Part shown: positions 52,701-64,000 of the stretch, piece by piece
How positions within the stretch are numbered: the stretch's first letter is position 1
Layout of the letters: each line of letters begins with the position of its first letter
Source: Hydractinia symbiolongicarpus
Taxonomy: Eukaryota; Cnidaria; Hydrozoa; Anthoathecata; Hydractiniidae
Length of the DNA stretch: 64,000 nt
Direction: 5' to 3'
NCBI RefSeq assembly: GCF_029227915.1
Contig: NC_079888.1
Location: 8,725,001-8,789,000 of the forward strand
The notes under the pieces: generated by a model
The model's input: the letters and a program-made list of their open reading frames with translations, nothing else
Told to the model about the DNA's origin: nothing
The model's database searches: none
Translations under genes and position numbers: made by a program

Positions 52701-55700
52701 ATCACGTCTTCGTTGTAATTTATTGCGTTTTTTTTGGAAGAAAATTGTGCGGTTCTAATGAACTGATTATTTCCTTTTTTTGATTGGAAAATTATTTTTA
52801 AGCTGTGAACTAACTACAAGTTGGTTTTTATCTTTGGTAAACACAAGTTCTCTTTAATTTTTTGTGTGTGGATATTTTAGAAGCCGCTTTGGCTGCTGCC
52901 ACAAAGCAATCCACGACCGCACAAGTAACTGTCGACCAAAACTGGACGGATACTGAGTTGCAGTTGCTAGTGAAGGCAACGACTCTTTTTCCAGTGGGTA
53001 CAGCTTCACGATGGGAGGTGATTGCAAATTACATCAACGAACATTCTGGCGCCCCAAAGCAGAAAACAGGAAAACAAGTGATAAATAAAGTGAAAAATTT
53101 GAAGAAATTAGGTATGATGTTTTTCAGTTTTCATTTTCGTTTTTTTTTTCTTCTTCTTTATACCGTAAAAGGGTTCCCAGCAACCTTCAAATCTCCCGCG
53201 AATGCCAGTTTTTGCGCGAAATTTTCATGATCATTGGTGAATTAATAAAAGCTTCTTGATCATTGGTGAATTAATAAAAGCAAAGCCATCTACTGTCGAC
53301 TATGAACTATCTTCTTTGCGCAGTTTTCTCGTACGGTGGGTTTCTGATTAATACGAAGTAGTATTGGTACATTTTTTTCGCAAAATACGCTCATTCGAAA
53401 GAAAAGGTAACAGCTTAGGACGAATTGCACTGAAACAGGTCCACGGGTACCCCTTTTGTTTTTTGTAAACAATATTGTATCAAATCTTCACAGACGCCAC
53501 CTCTGCGCCACACCCACTTTTATTCATCTAAATTAATGTGTGTTTTTTTTAGATCCGTCCTTAAAAACAGAAGTAAATAAAATGGCTTTCAAAAACTTAG
53601 AGAAGGCGACGAGTGCAAAACTCACTCAGAATATTTCATCGGATATTTCACTAAAAGATCAAACAGGTAGGAAAATCTGCTGACTTAATAAAGACCTTGA
53701 GTAACTCCTTGGATGTGACTTTTAACAGGATGAGACGTGAATAAAGACAGGTAGTGAGCAGGCATTGAGATTGTAAGCATAATGAGGTTGAGAATGTCCC
53801 GAAAAATTACTATAGTCTTTTCTATAAGTATAACCTTCTTAAGCATATTTACATTGGGAAGTCTATAAAAAATTAAGCGTTATTTTGTTATTCTAGCCTG
53901 AACTTCAGGCGCTTTCATTTTGTCCTAATGTACAAACGTAAAATTTTTGAAACATAAAATGGAAGTGACATTTTAAAATGAAAAACATCAACTTGCCATT
54001 CACCGGTAACACAACATCAAAAATAATCAACATTGAAGCATTATATGGTAACATGGTACAAGCATATTATATCGGGCTTGTTATGCTTCGCACAAGCTTT
54101 TCTCAGGAAGATAAAGGGTAAAAGAAGACACGTTCTTTTAAAGGAACAAACTTTAATCTAAACTTTAAAAATGAGCTAATTACAAGTTGATTTTAATGTT
54201 TCACGTTACATGCTTTGCTACATTACCAACTTCTAGGCTCTAGTAAGCGTTTAGATAAAAAAAAAGCATATAAATATGTTCAGACTAAGAATGAAACCAT
54301 TTTAAAACCTGTTTTGTACCTTTTCTTTAGGAAAAGCGACTACACCTGAAGATGCACCATGGACTGCAGATGAACAAAAGGTAAGCACCTCTTATGGTTG
54401 ACATCATCGGTTTGACATTCATCGAAAGGTTAGCGATTTCGTTGATATGTCGGTAAATTTCAGGGACTTTTGGTTTATATGGTCAATTATTTTCGTCTTT
54501 AAAATATTGGCAAGGATTGAATTTCAAGCGTTAATGTGCTTGTAATTATTATTATTAATTGTAATTTTTATTATTAATTGTAATTTTTATTGTCAAATGT
54601 AATCCAGAAGTTCCAGTACTTATTTCTATAAGTAGTTTCTACAAAAATTGATGCTAAAAACAGGTGAAAAATGTCAGGAATTATTAAAAAAAAGCGATTT
54701 TTCTTTTTCTTTACACTGGACATTCACGAAAAGACCGCTAACGCTGCTCACTTTTTAATCAATTTTAATTTATAAAGAACTACATGGCTATTAAATTTCT
54801 AAGAATTTTTACCCCATGTTTATTTCGACCGACAGAGGGCAATTGTTCTAGAAAACAGGTTTGGTTTACTTTTTCAAATTAAGTCACCTTTTTTTCTCTG
54901 CCAGTTTTACTAAAATATATAACCTCCAACCTTCATTCCAAGACAAGTTTTTAAAGGGCCTGTGAGAATCAAATAGTCTTGGTAACGAGGTGGAGAGTCT
55001 CTTAAACTATACATTGATTGACTACTCTGTTGGAAAATATGTCAGTGTTCACGTTATGATATTTTCTTTAATTTTTTAAACTCAACATCAGCTTCCCAGT
55101 AAATCTACTCATATGTCCGTGTACTAACACAGAAATAAGTACGTGATTTATAAAGTGAATTAAAAAACAGAAGTGGTTGAACCAAAACAACAGCTTTGCA
55201 TGAACGTGGGTAATAAAACGACTTCCCGTCCTCTTGTAAAGGAGAAAACCCTCTCCTTCTAACAAAGGAGGGGCATCCCTCCCTCTTGTAGAGGTGGAAC
55301 ATCTCCTTATAAATAGCCCCACTCACTTGTGAGGAAGGAACAGCCCTTCTCCCTTGTATGAGAGAAGCACCCTTCTCCCTTGTAAGAGAGAAACACCCCT
55401 TCTCCCTTGTAAGAGAGAAACACCCTTCCTGTCCGCTTTTACCTTCTTTTTTGCTAACTCCTTCCCGGCTAAAATGCCAACATCTCTCATGACACCTAAG
55501 ACAGTCTCATGTCCAACCTGTTCATACATCCTACTTTAGTTATTGGAACAAGCTCTTAAAACATATGGCTCCAACACACCAGAACGATGGGATAAAGTCG
55601 CCAGCTTGATACCTTCCAGAACGAAAAAAGAATGTATGCGAAGATACAAGGTTAACTTATAATCTGCATAAGTTATTTATTTTCGTTTTTCTTGGATGCA

Positions 55701-55785
55701 TTTCATGAATTTTGTGTTTCTGTTTTAGGAACTGGTCGAGATGATAAAAGCGAAAAAGGCAGCTCAAAGCGCTGCAAGTAAATAA
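43738..55785 (+). CDS. DNAJC2: DnaJ homolog subfamily C member 2 (MPP11/zuotin), ribosome-associated chaperone
   Basis: Exons: 43738-43764 (proposed first), 44018-44197, 44344-44419, 44716-44962, 46059-46139, 46854-46913, 47826-47917, 49150-49259, 49596-49664, 49761-49841, 50408-50493, 51416-51485, 51988-52045, 52881-53111, 53553-53666, 54331-54380, 55540-55650 and 55729-55785; 1800 bp, 599 aa (human 621), phases consistent. It is the J-protein of the ribosome-associated complex, stimulating Hsp70 on nascent chains, with a chromatin role in animals. EPVGRWFEA opens the family; the J domain about 72-150 has DHYRVLG and HPD at 103-105, then [11 protein letters not shown]. The zuotin region has FYSFWYDFKSW and REERRW. 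A Lys/Glu-rich charged helix fills about 230-420. Two SANT domains follow ([13 protein letters not shown]...[10 protein letters not shown] and [14 protein letters not shown]...ERWDKVA). Exon 1 (MSVISTRVQ) rests on similarity to STLCQ-VEPVGRW and has a weak donor, GTTATT. Confidence 0.92.
48595..48700. repeat. TGAA/TAAA simple repeats
   Basis: Runs of AAATAAATAAATAC and AATGAATGAATGAATGAATG in a DNAJC2 intron. Confidence 0.8.
50590..50900. repeat. Possible MITE-like repeat in a DNAJC2 intron
   Basis: AATAAAGTACCCGCGGGCC near the left and AGGCCGCGGGCAATTTAAG near the right are loosely inverted. A similar left end (AATAAAGTACCTGCTGGCC) occurs at 41945-41970. Ends are not defined. Confidence 0.3.
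52126..52570. mobile_element. pogo/Tigger-like MITE in DNAJC2 intron 13
   Basis: Perfect TIRs begin CAGTCTACTCTCGATAAGTG and continue GAACCT (26 bp), with the exact complement at 52545-52570. TA lies on each side (52124-52125 and 52571-52572), as for Tc1/mariner-pogo insertions. Inside are further CCACTTATCGAA and CCACTTATCCGAATA motifs in both orientations. 445 bp, non-coding. Perfect ends suggest a fairly recent insertion. Confidence 0.85.
55344..55430. repeat. 26-27-bp tandem repeat, about three units
   Basis: CCCTTCTCCCTTGTAAGAGA plus GAAACA repeats. Related palindromic CTCTTGTA-GAG words extend upstream to about 55230. In DNAJC2 intron 16. Confidence 0.8.
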
Positions 55786-56884
55786 TAAAAGAGTTATTTT
55801 TGATACATAACGATTGTGTTAAGTTTATCCCCGGGTTTGACAAAAATTACCTTGAACGAATTGACAAGCATGACTTATCTTAAGCGTTGGATTTAAGTTA
55901 AGATTGTGGGGTGTCCAAGGCCATAGGGTGAGTTATTCTTTTAAATATATTTATATCTACTAAACGAAAACAATAATGGCCATAGGGTTTTACTCTCAGC
56001 TCTTGGTAAGATATATAAAATTTGCTAAAGAAAATAACGGCGTCATTAATATTTTGATAACGCAATTTTTGTTAAGAGGTTGGTTATTTGAGGACAAAAT
56101 ACATAGCTGGGGTACAAAAATCATTATTTACATTAGAAGTTATTAAAAAATTTTGGTCCAACATCTTTAACTTATCCGTTGCTTTGGCAACCAGAAGGAA
56201 AGTTATTAACCAAAACATTTTTAAAATTCACGATTTTTTAATACTTACTTCTTAAGAAGTAACGAAAAGTTGTTTGAAAGGCTTCTCGAGGTTTTTTTAT
56301 GGAATCAGCATCTAAATTCACCAGTAACAGTCCCTGTTTCTATGAGAGGCGACATCCCGTCCTCAGCAATAATTATCCTAAATATCTCTGTGTTCTTGAG
56401 ATAGCGGGATCTCAGGCCGGCCGTTTTTTTTCGTACTAATGCAGACAAACGAGATAATTTCTGCATAATTCAATCAGGGAATAATACTTCCCAACAATCC
56501 CTTTTTCCGAAAAACGACGGGACACAATCATCCCCTAAACGCCCCCTGAAGAATTAGTTTTGGTGTTACTATTAACTTTGTCACCTATGGAGACTGAAGG
56601 TCGCTCATAGCATAAGTAAAGCGAAAGCAAAAAATGGTTGCTTGTTGAAAAACGCGCATGTACATATCCCCAGGACTTGTCAATTTGTTATAAATCAATA
56701 AAATAAACCCACCCGAGATTTTTTTTCAGCTTTTTTATACCTGAGTATCGTATCAAAAAAACAAATTTTCGCAAAAATTCCACGAAATTTAGTAGGCGAA
56801 ATTTCATGAAAAGTCAATTAAATGACTATAAGGGTCTCCGAAAATTATGACGAAAAAAGGAATCGTTTGCTTCACTTATACGTC
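55786..56884. other. Intergenic downstream of DNAJC2, no gene seen
   Basis: AATAAA overlaps the DNAJC2 stop (55784-55789) and may serve as its poly(A) signal. A TTCGC-rich interspersed repeat lies at 56755-56830. Nothing else recognised. Confidence 0.45.
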
Positions 56885-56950
56885 AATCCCGTCCCCAGGC
56901 TTTGTTGTCTATGTGAAAGCCGCTAGCTAACCCCATCTGGGGACGAGGTT
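56885..56950. mobile_element. Short MITE-like repeat, CCTCGTCCCCAGG family
   Basis: AATCCCGTCCCCAGGCTTTG at the left end and CTGGGGACGAGGTT at the right are inverted repeats. About 66 bp. The flank to 57543 shows no gene. Confidence 0.5.
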
Positions 56951-57543
56951 GCGGAATTATTGTTTCCGGATGCCGAAGATAAAATTCAATAATTTTGGAT
57001 GAGGCAAAACCAGAATTTTGCCAACATAATTTCAAAAATTAATGTTTTTTTTTTTGGTCCGAGACTTGTTGAAATTTATGCCTACGTTATTTCTTTGCCG
57101 CTTGACTTATTAGTGTATTTTGGCCCGGATAGTAAAATTCGATCAAGTATATGGAAAGATTGAAGCAGAATTTGAGTCAAATTGGGTAATTTATAGCGAA
57201 GTGTATGCGTTCGTTTTCAATTTATTTATTTATTCGCGAATATTTATACAGGTTAAAAAACTTCAGTTTCTAAATATATATTTGTTGTCAGTGTTTGTCC
57301 TGTTATAAGCTTAAAAACATAAACAGCATAAAGGTAGAAAAGACTAAAATGGTAAATTAAAGGGTAAAATAGGTAAGAATACTGAAAAAACATTACGAAT
57401 AAGATCTGGAAAAAGATAGTGGAAATTAACTCCAGATAAACGCGGGAAAAATTAAGTTATGACAAACATAAGATAAAAGATAAGAGTCTGTTCAGCATAC
57501 ATAGAAATTGAGATAGAATAGTGTTAAAATAAGACCAGAATAA

Positions 57544-57650
57544 TCTATATTATGCCTGTATACGTCTGTCCGTCCGTCTGTCTGTCACACAAAATGGTAG
57601 CTTAGCTCCGACGGGCGAACCCGTGGATTTTTCCACGGGCCAACGACTAG
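57544..57650 (+). mobile_element. 107-bp Helitron-like non-autonomous element
   Basis: It begins with TC directly after A (TCTATATTATGCCTGTATAC), has a CGTCTGTCCGTCCGTCTGTC tract, an 8-bp perfect hairpin CCCGTGGA-TTTT-TCCACGGG at 57620-57639, then 11 nt to CTAG followed by T. These are the structural marks of a Helitron end pair in very small space. The same 3' end is at 23955-23986. Confidence 0.65.
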
Positions 57651-57656
57651 TTATTA

Positions 57657-57810
57657 TAGATTTTCGTTCTGTTAGAGATAAATTATTAAATAATTTAGCA
57701 CCACCAAAATAAAAACCAGATCTTGCAAATTCAAGCTTCAATGCTGGCAATTTTAGACAGAGATCGTTATTTCTCGTCCTTTTTTTTGTCGTATTTGTCA
57801 AAGGTTTCGT
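57657..57810 (-). mobile_element. LINE ORF2 C-terminal fragment
   Basis: The minus-strand peptide RTRNNDLCLKLPALKLEF followed by SGFYFGGAKLFNNLSLTERK matches the tail of non-LTR RT proteins (TRN...LP..K....F.Y.GA..WNNL). It abuts the Helitron-like element at 57544-57650. Confidence 0.6.
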
Positions 57811-57895
57811 GACATAACTCTTTGTTTAGACATTTTATAACCAGAGAACGGACTTGTTGTTAAATAACCTTTACGATAAGCTGAACTAGTGTTCC

Positions 57896-58158
57896 AACAT
57901 CCTTGCAGCACAGCGTTCAATCGAAGAGAACTTCCGTCGTTGGGTTTCGGTGAAGCAGGTCTTCATAGTTGAGCTGTAGGTTATGATCGGCAAGATCATC
58001 ATCTTGTAGATGAGAGTGGCAGCCTTGATGGTCAGGCTCTTTCGTACGTTGGACAGGATTCTCAATCGACCACATGCTTTCTTGACGGCTCGATCAAAGT
58101 TGGCTGTTAAAGACAGGTGGTTATCGAGCAGGTTAGGGAGTTGAAGGGTTTTTTCTAT
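57896..58158 (-). mobile_element. LINE RT thumb-region fragment
   Basis: The minus-strand frame reads LDNHLSLTANFDRAVKKACG, then LRILSNVRKSLTIKAATLIY, KMMILPIITYSS and RRKFSSIERCAARML, ending at TAG. This is the thumb and post-thumb segment of CR1/L2/Jockey-type reverse transcriptases. It is GC-richer than its surroundings and still open, so it may be a relatively young 5'-truncated insertion. It differs from the RTE-like element at 33-36.5 kb. Confidence 0.75.
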
Positions 58159-59221
58159 ATTTTTGCAAGCCCGTTCCCAGGGATTTTGGTTGATCTATTA
58201 ACAGGGTTGCTCTCACGGTCCCACGTATCAACAGAAGTAATGATTTTAAAAATATATTCTCATATCAAATTCAGCATTTTTAAAATGAATGCATGATAAC
58301 AGGTGTACATACAGCAAAAAATAATACCAAAATAAATTTACAAACTTTAAAAATTTTATACAAAAAAAAAGCAGTACACATTGCAATCAAATAACCTTCC
58401 ACTTTAAAGAAAACACCATTCGCCAATACTAATATTAAAGAATAAGCCCTCTAAGGCCCCCCTATAAAACGATCCTTCAGTGCCGGGTTTTAAAGTGAAA
58501 GAATTTTTAAAAAAGTTAAAAGAAAATCAAATAGCGGTCTACAAACACAGACGGTTTAAAAAATCACATCAAATCATGAATTCGTAGTTCCCTTCCCCCA
58601 AAGAAAATGTAAAATTTGCGAATAGTACAAAATCAACTCGTAGAAATAAGTCAACTTTCAAAAAAAGTACGTTGCTAAGACAACAAGTCTGAGATAAACG
58701 GTCAGGAGATACGATACGAACATGGTATGTATACGAAACAAGCATAACATACGAACGATAAGCCAATGCTGACTGAAGTTGAAATTCACAGATTTATAAC
58801 GCACAGAAGACAAAAATTAGTGGAAATCGTTTTACAAAAAGACAAGATTTTAATTTCCGCGGTAATTTGCAAAAAAAAATCTCTCAAAATTCGCGGAAAT
58901 TATTTCCCTTAAAGTGACTAAGTCGTACAAAATTGTAGAACTATTGTCTTCGATCTGCTCACATCTTTATTGATTTACATCGTTGACGAATAAAAACGCT
59001 TATTGTTGACCAATCAAAACTCGCGCCGGATAAAAACATTAAGTGATATGGCGCAAAAGCAAACACCTTACACAGTACATTGAATTTTAAAAATTTTACG
59101 CGCTCAAACCTAAAAATTTATTAAGAGAAAATGTTATCTCGGCAATTCGCGATTAGGCAAGGCAAGAGATTACTTGTCTCGCCCACCCAACCCTACACAA
59201 TTTTGCTAAGCGTAGCCGCTG
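58159..59221. other. Intergenic, TTCGCG-type repeat, no gene seen
   Basis: Contains an interspersed TTCGCGGAAATTA-type repeat at about 58845-58915. Nothing else recognised. Confidence 0.45.
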
Positions 59222-61255
59222 TTAAATACCACTTTCGTATATCATACTACGCCTATTCCCTTCTCTGTTTCTGCACTCTCCATCGTTACTGTTTTGTTCT
59301 CCACAACATGTTAAAGCAACACAATTATCATCTTTAGAACATGAATAAAAACAACCCGAGGTGGAGCGCAGTATAACATCAGGATCGTGCACATCTGAAT
59401 TAGGCGGTAAAAATTCTGGCTGAAAAGTCATGCAGGCGATGCCTTCGTTTTGAAAGAACAACTTCACATCTTCAGAGTTTTGTTTATAATCGTCTGCACA
59501 TCCGAACAAAATATGGGCTGATGCTAAAAACAAGAAATGATTATATCAAACAACTATTGCATTAAGCATCCGCTGTAACTTCATGTCTGTCTCATTTGGT
59601 TATTTTTATTCGGTGAAATATCAGAGAAAAAAGTAACGCAACGTTGTCAAGTACTGATTTCTAATTCACGCTTGTCGTATTCAATTCTTTTCTTTCGGTT
59701 TACTTTAAAAGGAAGAAACTCTCGTGAAAATCATTTCAATAGCGTGTGGAGTTGAAAACAAAAAACAAATGATTTTGGATTAAATAAATTGTTAACGATT
59801 ATAAGAATGAAAATGTAACCACAAAAAAAGTACAGAGCAAAAACTTAAATTTCACGCACAGCCTATTTTTAAGATATTTCGCGGAGTAAACTTTCGCGCT
59901 AAAAAAAGTGTTACTTTCGCGAAAATTTCTTCCTTTAAAATTACAAATATCAGTAAAATAAGTTTATAACACCGCGTTGAATTAACGTTTAACGCCCACC
60001 TCTAATATGCACCCGTCCCATTGAGATTTTGCGTTTGATTCACCTTACATATCAGAAGCAATTATACTCACACTTAAACTTCAGTGACCTACCTACGATT
60101 TTATCACCACCAAGTTGCCACAAGTGGAACTCGTGCACGGACAGTACCGACGGATAAGACGCTCCTCCATATCCTTTACTTGAATGTTTGCTGGAACAGA
60201 TTGCATAAATAAAATAATTGTTTCTCGAAACAAGGGCACAGTGGAATACAGTATCATCAACACAACGAGAATGGTAAACACAGGATCCACGTACAGTGTC
60301 CAAGAAGCATTGGAGAGTTTTACAATTGTTGCTGAAATAATCACGATGAGGGAGGCCAAGAAATGTTCGAGAATATGGAGGTAGACACCGCGGATGTTGA
60401 CGCTGTGCGGCGTTTGATATTCATTCTGCCACGTTAGTTCTTTCACCCTCGTTATGGGCTTCAGTTTTTTTGCTTCCACTAAAAAACGCGACAAGAGTAG
60501 CAAGAATGGCCGATAAACAGGGGACGGGAGAGGGGAAGGTTATTTCGAAAGAATGGATCCCTTAGATAACGACTTCTTTTGTTTTTCAGGAAAGAAGAGA
60601 TAAAAGGGTGAAGGTTAGTCTTTCAAAACATTAACTATGCAAAAAAATTAAGATAAATGGTAATGGTGACACTACCAACAATAACTGTTGTAAAAAAACT
60701 TTTCATACCTTTGTCTGCATTGTCTGTTTGCATCAAAGCTTCTTCCTCAATTGAAGTATCTTTCTTCTTCAAGGTGAAACAACACTGGCAAAAGTTGTCT
60801 CTACTGGAGCGGAACAAAAACAATCCAACAAAATTAACAAATAAGCTAATACAACCAACGATCAAAACAAGGTTGGGTCTTTCAAGTTTTTCTGGCACGA
60901 TTAAGCGCTTCAGCGACGACACAAACACAGAGAAGCAAAGCGCAAACAAAAACACTGTGTTGATCAAGCCACCTAATACTTCAGCACGGATCCACCCGAA
61001 TGTGAATTTTTCGGATTGAAGTTTACCCTTTTTAGTCCGTGAATTGGCAAGTTTAAGTGCTAAATATCCAACAGTTAAAGCTGCGAAGTCTGTGATCATA
61101 TGAAAAGAGTCAGCTACTAAAGCCATTGATTTGGAAACTTGTCCGACGATGATTTTGAGGAAAAACAAGCACGCTGTAAAGATAATCATTGCGATGAACT
61201 TCAACTGCCATTTAAAGGTGAATTGGCGTTTGTGTGTATTGCACTCACCAGCCAT
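59222..61255 (-). CDS. SLC30A1: ZnT1-like (SLC30 family) zinc transporter with an apparent frameshift
   Basis: Three exons: 61255-60709, 60480-60093 and 59523-59222, with proper GT-AG sites. The family exports Zn2+ (Mn2+ in ZnT10) from the cytosol in exchange for protons, six transmembrane helices working as dimers. Exon 1 holds TM1 to TM4: SMALVADSFHMITDFAAL gives the first metal motif H52/D56, then KFTFGWIRAEVLGGLINTVF. The loop is short and not His-rich. Exon 2 starts NIRGVYLHILEHFLASLIV, where the second motif is H217-x3-H221 instead of HxxxD, then TM6 and FMQSVPANI. Near 60150-60175 the frame changes by one base: VKDMEERLI is in one frame, SVHEFHLWQLGGDKIVG in the next. Exon 3 encodes the C-terminal domain with GIACMTFQPEF and a Cys cluster (CFYSCSKDDNC, CCGEQ), as in ZnT1. 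With intact splice sites and good conservation, the break may be a sequencing error, but a pseudogene is possible. Confidence 0.85.
59850..59945. repeat. TTCGCG-type interspersed repeat, in ZnT intron 2
   Basis: Clustered TTTCGCG/CGCGAAA words in AAATTTCAC...ATTTCGCGGAGTAAACTTTCGCG...TTTCGCGAAAATTTCTTCC. Related blocks: 28540-28640, 51240-51345, 51705-51785, 56755-56830, 58845-58915 and 61550-61650. Confidence 0.5.
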
Positions 61256-64000
61256 TGCCAGTTTTTGCGTTGCTTTTACCTAAAAATATACAAAATAATT
61301 AAATAAATAAATTTAAATAAATACTTTCAACTAAACATAATAAAAAGAAGTAAAACCTATGTAGACATTTTTCAAAAAAGATGAGGAAATACCTCGAAGG
61401 AATTAATTTTCCTTTAAAAAAAGAATTTGATTACTTTTGTTTCTTCATCTACACGTTTTTTCAGAGTTTTTTTTATGTAGGAGACATAAAACAAAGACTG
61501 TTGAAGTTGAAATAAAAAAATTAATGTAAATCGTTTTTCAAGCAGGGAAAAAATTCAAATTTCACGGGAATTAACTTTCGCAAAAAAATCGCGCTATTTC
61601 CAAAAGTTTCGCAAAATTAAAAAACCTCGCGGAATTTAATTCACAATTTAACGAAAATTAAAAAAATCAGAATAATTTCCAGATGATATGAGACTGTTTT
61701 TTTTTTCTTTTTTAGCCAGCACAAGTAGAGTAAATGTCTTCTTTTTGACATAGGAAATTAATGTGTCAGTGGTGCGTGACTGAATGACAGTTTTCAATAC
61801 ATCGTCCACCATCTTGCTTACCTGTCAATTAATGAGATGACAGTCAAAAATAAAAATCTAAACCTCCTACCCTAACATTCACTTCACATTTAGAAATTTA
61901 GAACATACTGTGTACCGATTACACCTATGATTACACAAACACATTAGACGGAGAGAAAAATAACCAACCACACTTGTACACCCTCCCCCACAATGTTTAC
62001 CCACTTCAATGGATGTAACTTATGGAGTTGGATTTACTGCTGTATTTGAACAAAACAAAAAGAATTTAGAATATATGTGGTAAATTTGCAAATTCCAATG
62101 TATTTTTTGTGGAAATTTTATTTATATTATACATGTAACGAAGTTGAATTTTATAGATTTTGTCGAAATCTAATCAGTTTTCACTCAGCCAAAATGGAGA
62201 GGCATTTAGATGTTCCAAAAAATCTTAGTTAATAATATACTTGAAAATGCACAGAAGAGATAAAGAAAAAGTATTTGACATAATTTAATTTAAAGATATT
62301 TGCCATACTTTTAGCCAAAAATAGTGTTTTATGCAGCTTAGGTGAAAACATCATTGTCCCTTAGAAGAGTTTCTGAACAAATGATTTTTTTAAATTCTGT
62401 CATTTTTACTTTTGCAATGACAAAGAAATTTGCCAGATCACTTTGGCTGTAACTAACTGATTTGCTTGATTTTTCAAACAAATACTTTCCCATAAACTAA
62501 TAAATAAATCAATAATAATGATGCACCAAGCTTGTTCACTATGTAAAAATTATTCATTTTAACACAGTCTGTGGTAGGTAAAATGTTACCTGCAAGAATA
62601 TGTATACGTGAAAAAATAGAAGCCATTTTTTAATTTTCTTAATATTCTTGTTTTATTCTGTCCTATGTCGTAGAAGTATTCAGGAAATACTATAACATGC
62701 AGGATAAGCCTATTATTTAAATATTCTTATGTCAAGGTGAACTGATTCAAACTAATTTGAATTGTAATTCACTCAACAATAGCATCACCATGAAAAGAAG
62801 CAGTATTCTAACAAGTTAACTTAAAGAATTTTTTTAAAAAAACAATATTCTATGTTTATGCATGCGTATAGGAGGGTCTTATACTTTTACGTTAGAAATA
62901 AACAAAAATTATATAAGAAATAAGTGTCTCTACTACCATTTTCTCTATAGAATGAAGGAAGCACAACGATGTGATTTTTTCCTAAGGGGGGTTCTACCAC
63001 TTCACATGCAACCATAATATTAAAATTTGGTCTTACTTACAGTTATTGAAACTTTTCGTCAGTTTTTGCCAACATCAAATATAAATGACTTTCTTTTACA
63101 CAACTCTAATATTTTTAAAGAATAAAAACAATAAAAATCAGAAAAGTTATACAAATAATTATTAAAAAATTACCTCAAGTTTGTCCATCTGTGCAAACTC
63201 ACAATGTGTGTTTTAAAAACTGCTTGCGTTTAAAATCAAACTCAACGAAAATTATATGAATATGGATATTTATTTATATAATAATTTTTGCAAAGACGAA
63301 AGTTAAAATTTAATCCTTCTATATCCCACGATTTGTAATTAAAAAAAAATCAATTATATAAGAAAATATGAATTTTTATGTATTAAAAAATCTCTTCCTT
63401 TGACAGATTAGAAATGTATATAAAATGTCAAGCTGTTCAGGACATGTTAAATAAATTTCAATCCTTTTCACAGCAGTTTGTCTTACCGTATCCAATGGCT
63501 GTCAAAATGTTTTATCAAACAACAAAACATCTTAGTCGTGAGATCTTAGTAAAAATAAAATACTTCTGTAAGTAAAAAAGTTATCATCAACATGGAAATT
63601 CACTAATCCTTTATATTTTGTCCAATTGAGGTCAAAGTTGTCAAGAATTGACAAATTATTTATAAAAAAAATCAAAAAGAGAGATCATTTTGTAACAGGT
63701 TTTGTACATAGAACATTTTATTGCCTCAAAATTAGAGCTTTAAATCTTTCCTTTACTGATAATACAAAAGATAAAATATGTCAATATATGTCCAGCCTGC
63801 TTAAAATTTCACAACAAAGTCGTTGGGGTAAGATGGATTTCTAGAATCAAATGAAATCACATCTCATTTAGAAACAACTTAAAAATGACCATAATACATA
63901 GGAACTGAGGTAGCTTGGAGAAATTTCCAACCTCTTATTCTCTGCTAAAGTAAAAAACATTAGGTTGTGCTTAAAGGGGACGGTTTAGAAAATTTTTATT
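61256..64000. other. Upstream of the ZnT gene, no gene seen
   Basis: The ZnT promoter should lie here. A TTCGCG-type repeat sits at 61550-61650. The plus-strand frame at 63626-63844 has low-complexity composition and no recognised domain. Confidence 0.45.

Noticed and set aside
55068-55539. Overlapping frames on both strands in DNAJC2 intron 16
   Set aside because: They follow the 26-bp tandem repeat; no domain.
63626-63844. 72-codon plus-strand frame near the window end
   Set aside because: Lys/Ile/Leu-rich AT-driven composition, no splice or domain support.

Overview
The window is animal nuclear DNA. It is AT-rich, genes are split into many short exons by GT-AG introns, and short DNA transposons and decayed LINEs are frequent. 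Gene content and repeat style suggest a cnidarian, probably a medusozoan, but this is inference; no single feature proves the taxon. I rebuilt five multi-exon genes and one damaged gene copy by reading exons and splice sites by eye, and reading phase closes in all of them except one.

Region by region. 60-3580 and 6545-12830 are two diverged copies of a tandem duplication. Each carries a Thr-rich exon and an F5/8C or fucolectin-like exon. Copy 2 is a complete secreted-protein gene (signal peptide, Cys-rich head, long Thr-rich stalk, lectin-like domain). Copy 1 has lost the signal-peptide exon from its expected place. Intron 1 of copy 2 holds a TIR-bounded insertion carrying a SWIM zinc-finger gene with one in-frame stop. 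12556-15693 (minus) is thymine-DNA glycosylase (TDG). 17967-26753 (minus) is a full-length PTP-PEST family tyrosine phosphatase, 18 exons and 777 aa, with its C-terminal docking motifs. 26754-38415 is gene-poor: nested transposons, tandem repeats and a broken RTE-like LINE. 38416-42834 (minus) is a second PTP with the same exon phases that stops just after the catalytic domain. 43738-55785 (plus) is DNAJC2 (MPP11/zuotin), 18 exons, starting about 900 bp from the second PTP in divergent orientation; its introns hold a Tigger/pogo-like MITE and a minisatellite. 55786-59221 holds a 107-bp Helitron-like element and two LINE 3' fragments. 59222-61255 (minus) is a ZnT1-like SLC30 zinc transporter with one apparent frameshift and an unusual HxxxH second metal motif. 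61256-64000 shows no gene.

The genes do not form one pathway: DNA repair and demethylation (TDG), tyrosine dephosphorylation (two PTPs), ribosome-associated chaperoning (DNAJC2), zinc export (SLC30) and secreted lectin-like proteins. I found no convincing new multi-gene system. The most interesting signals are the catalytic-only PTP duplicate, the SWIM gene inside TIRs, residue changes in the TDG and ZnT active regions, and nested transposons whose empty-site relative lies in the same window.
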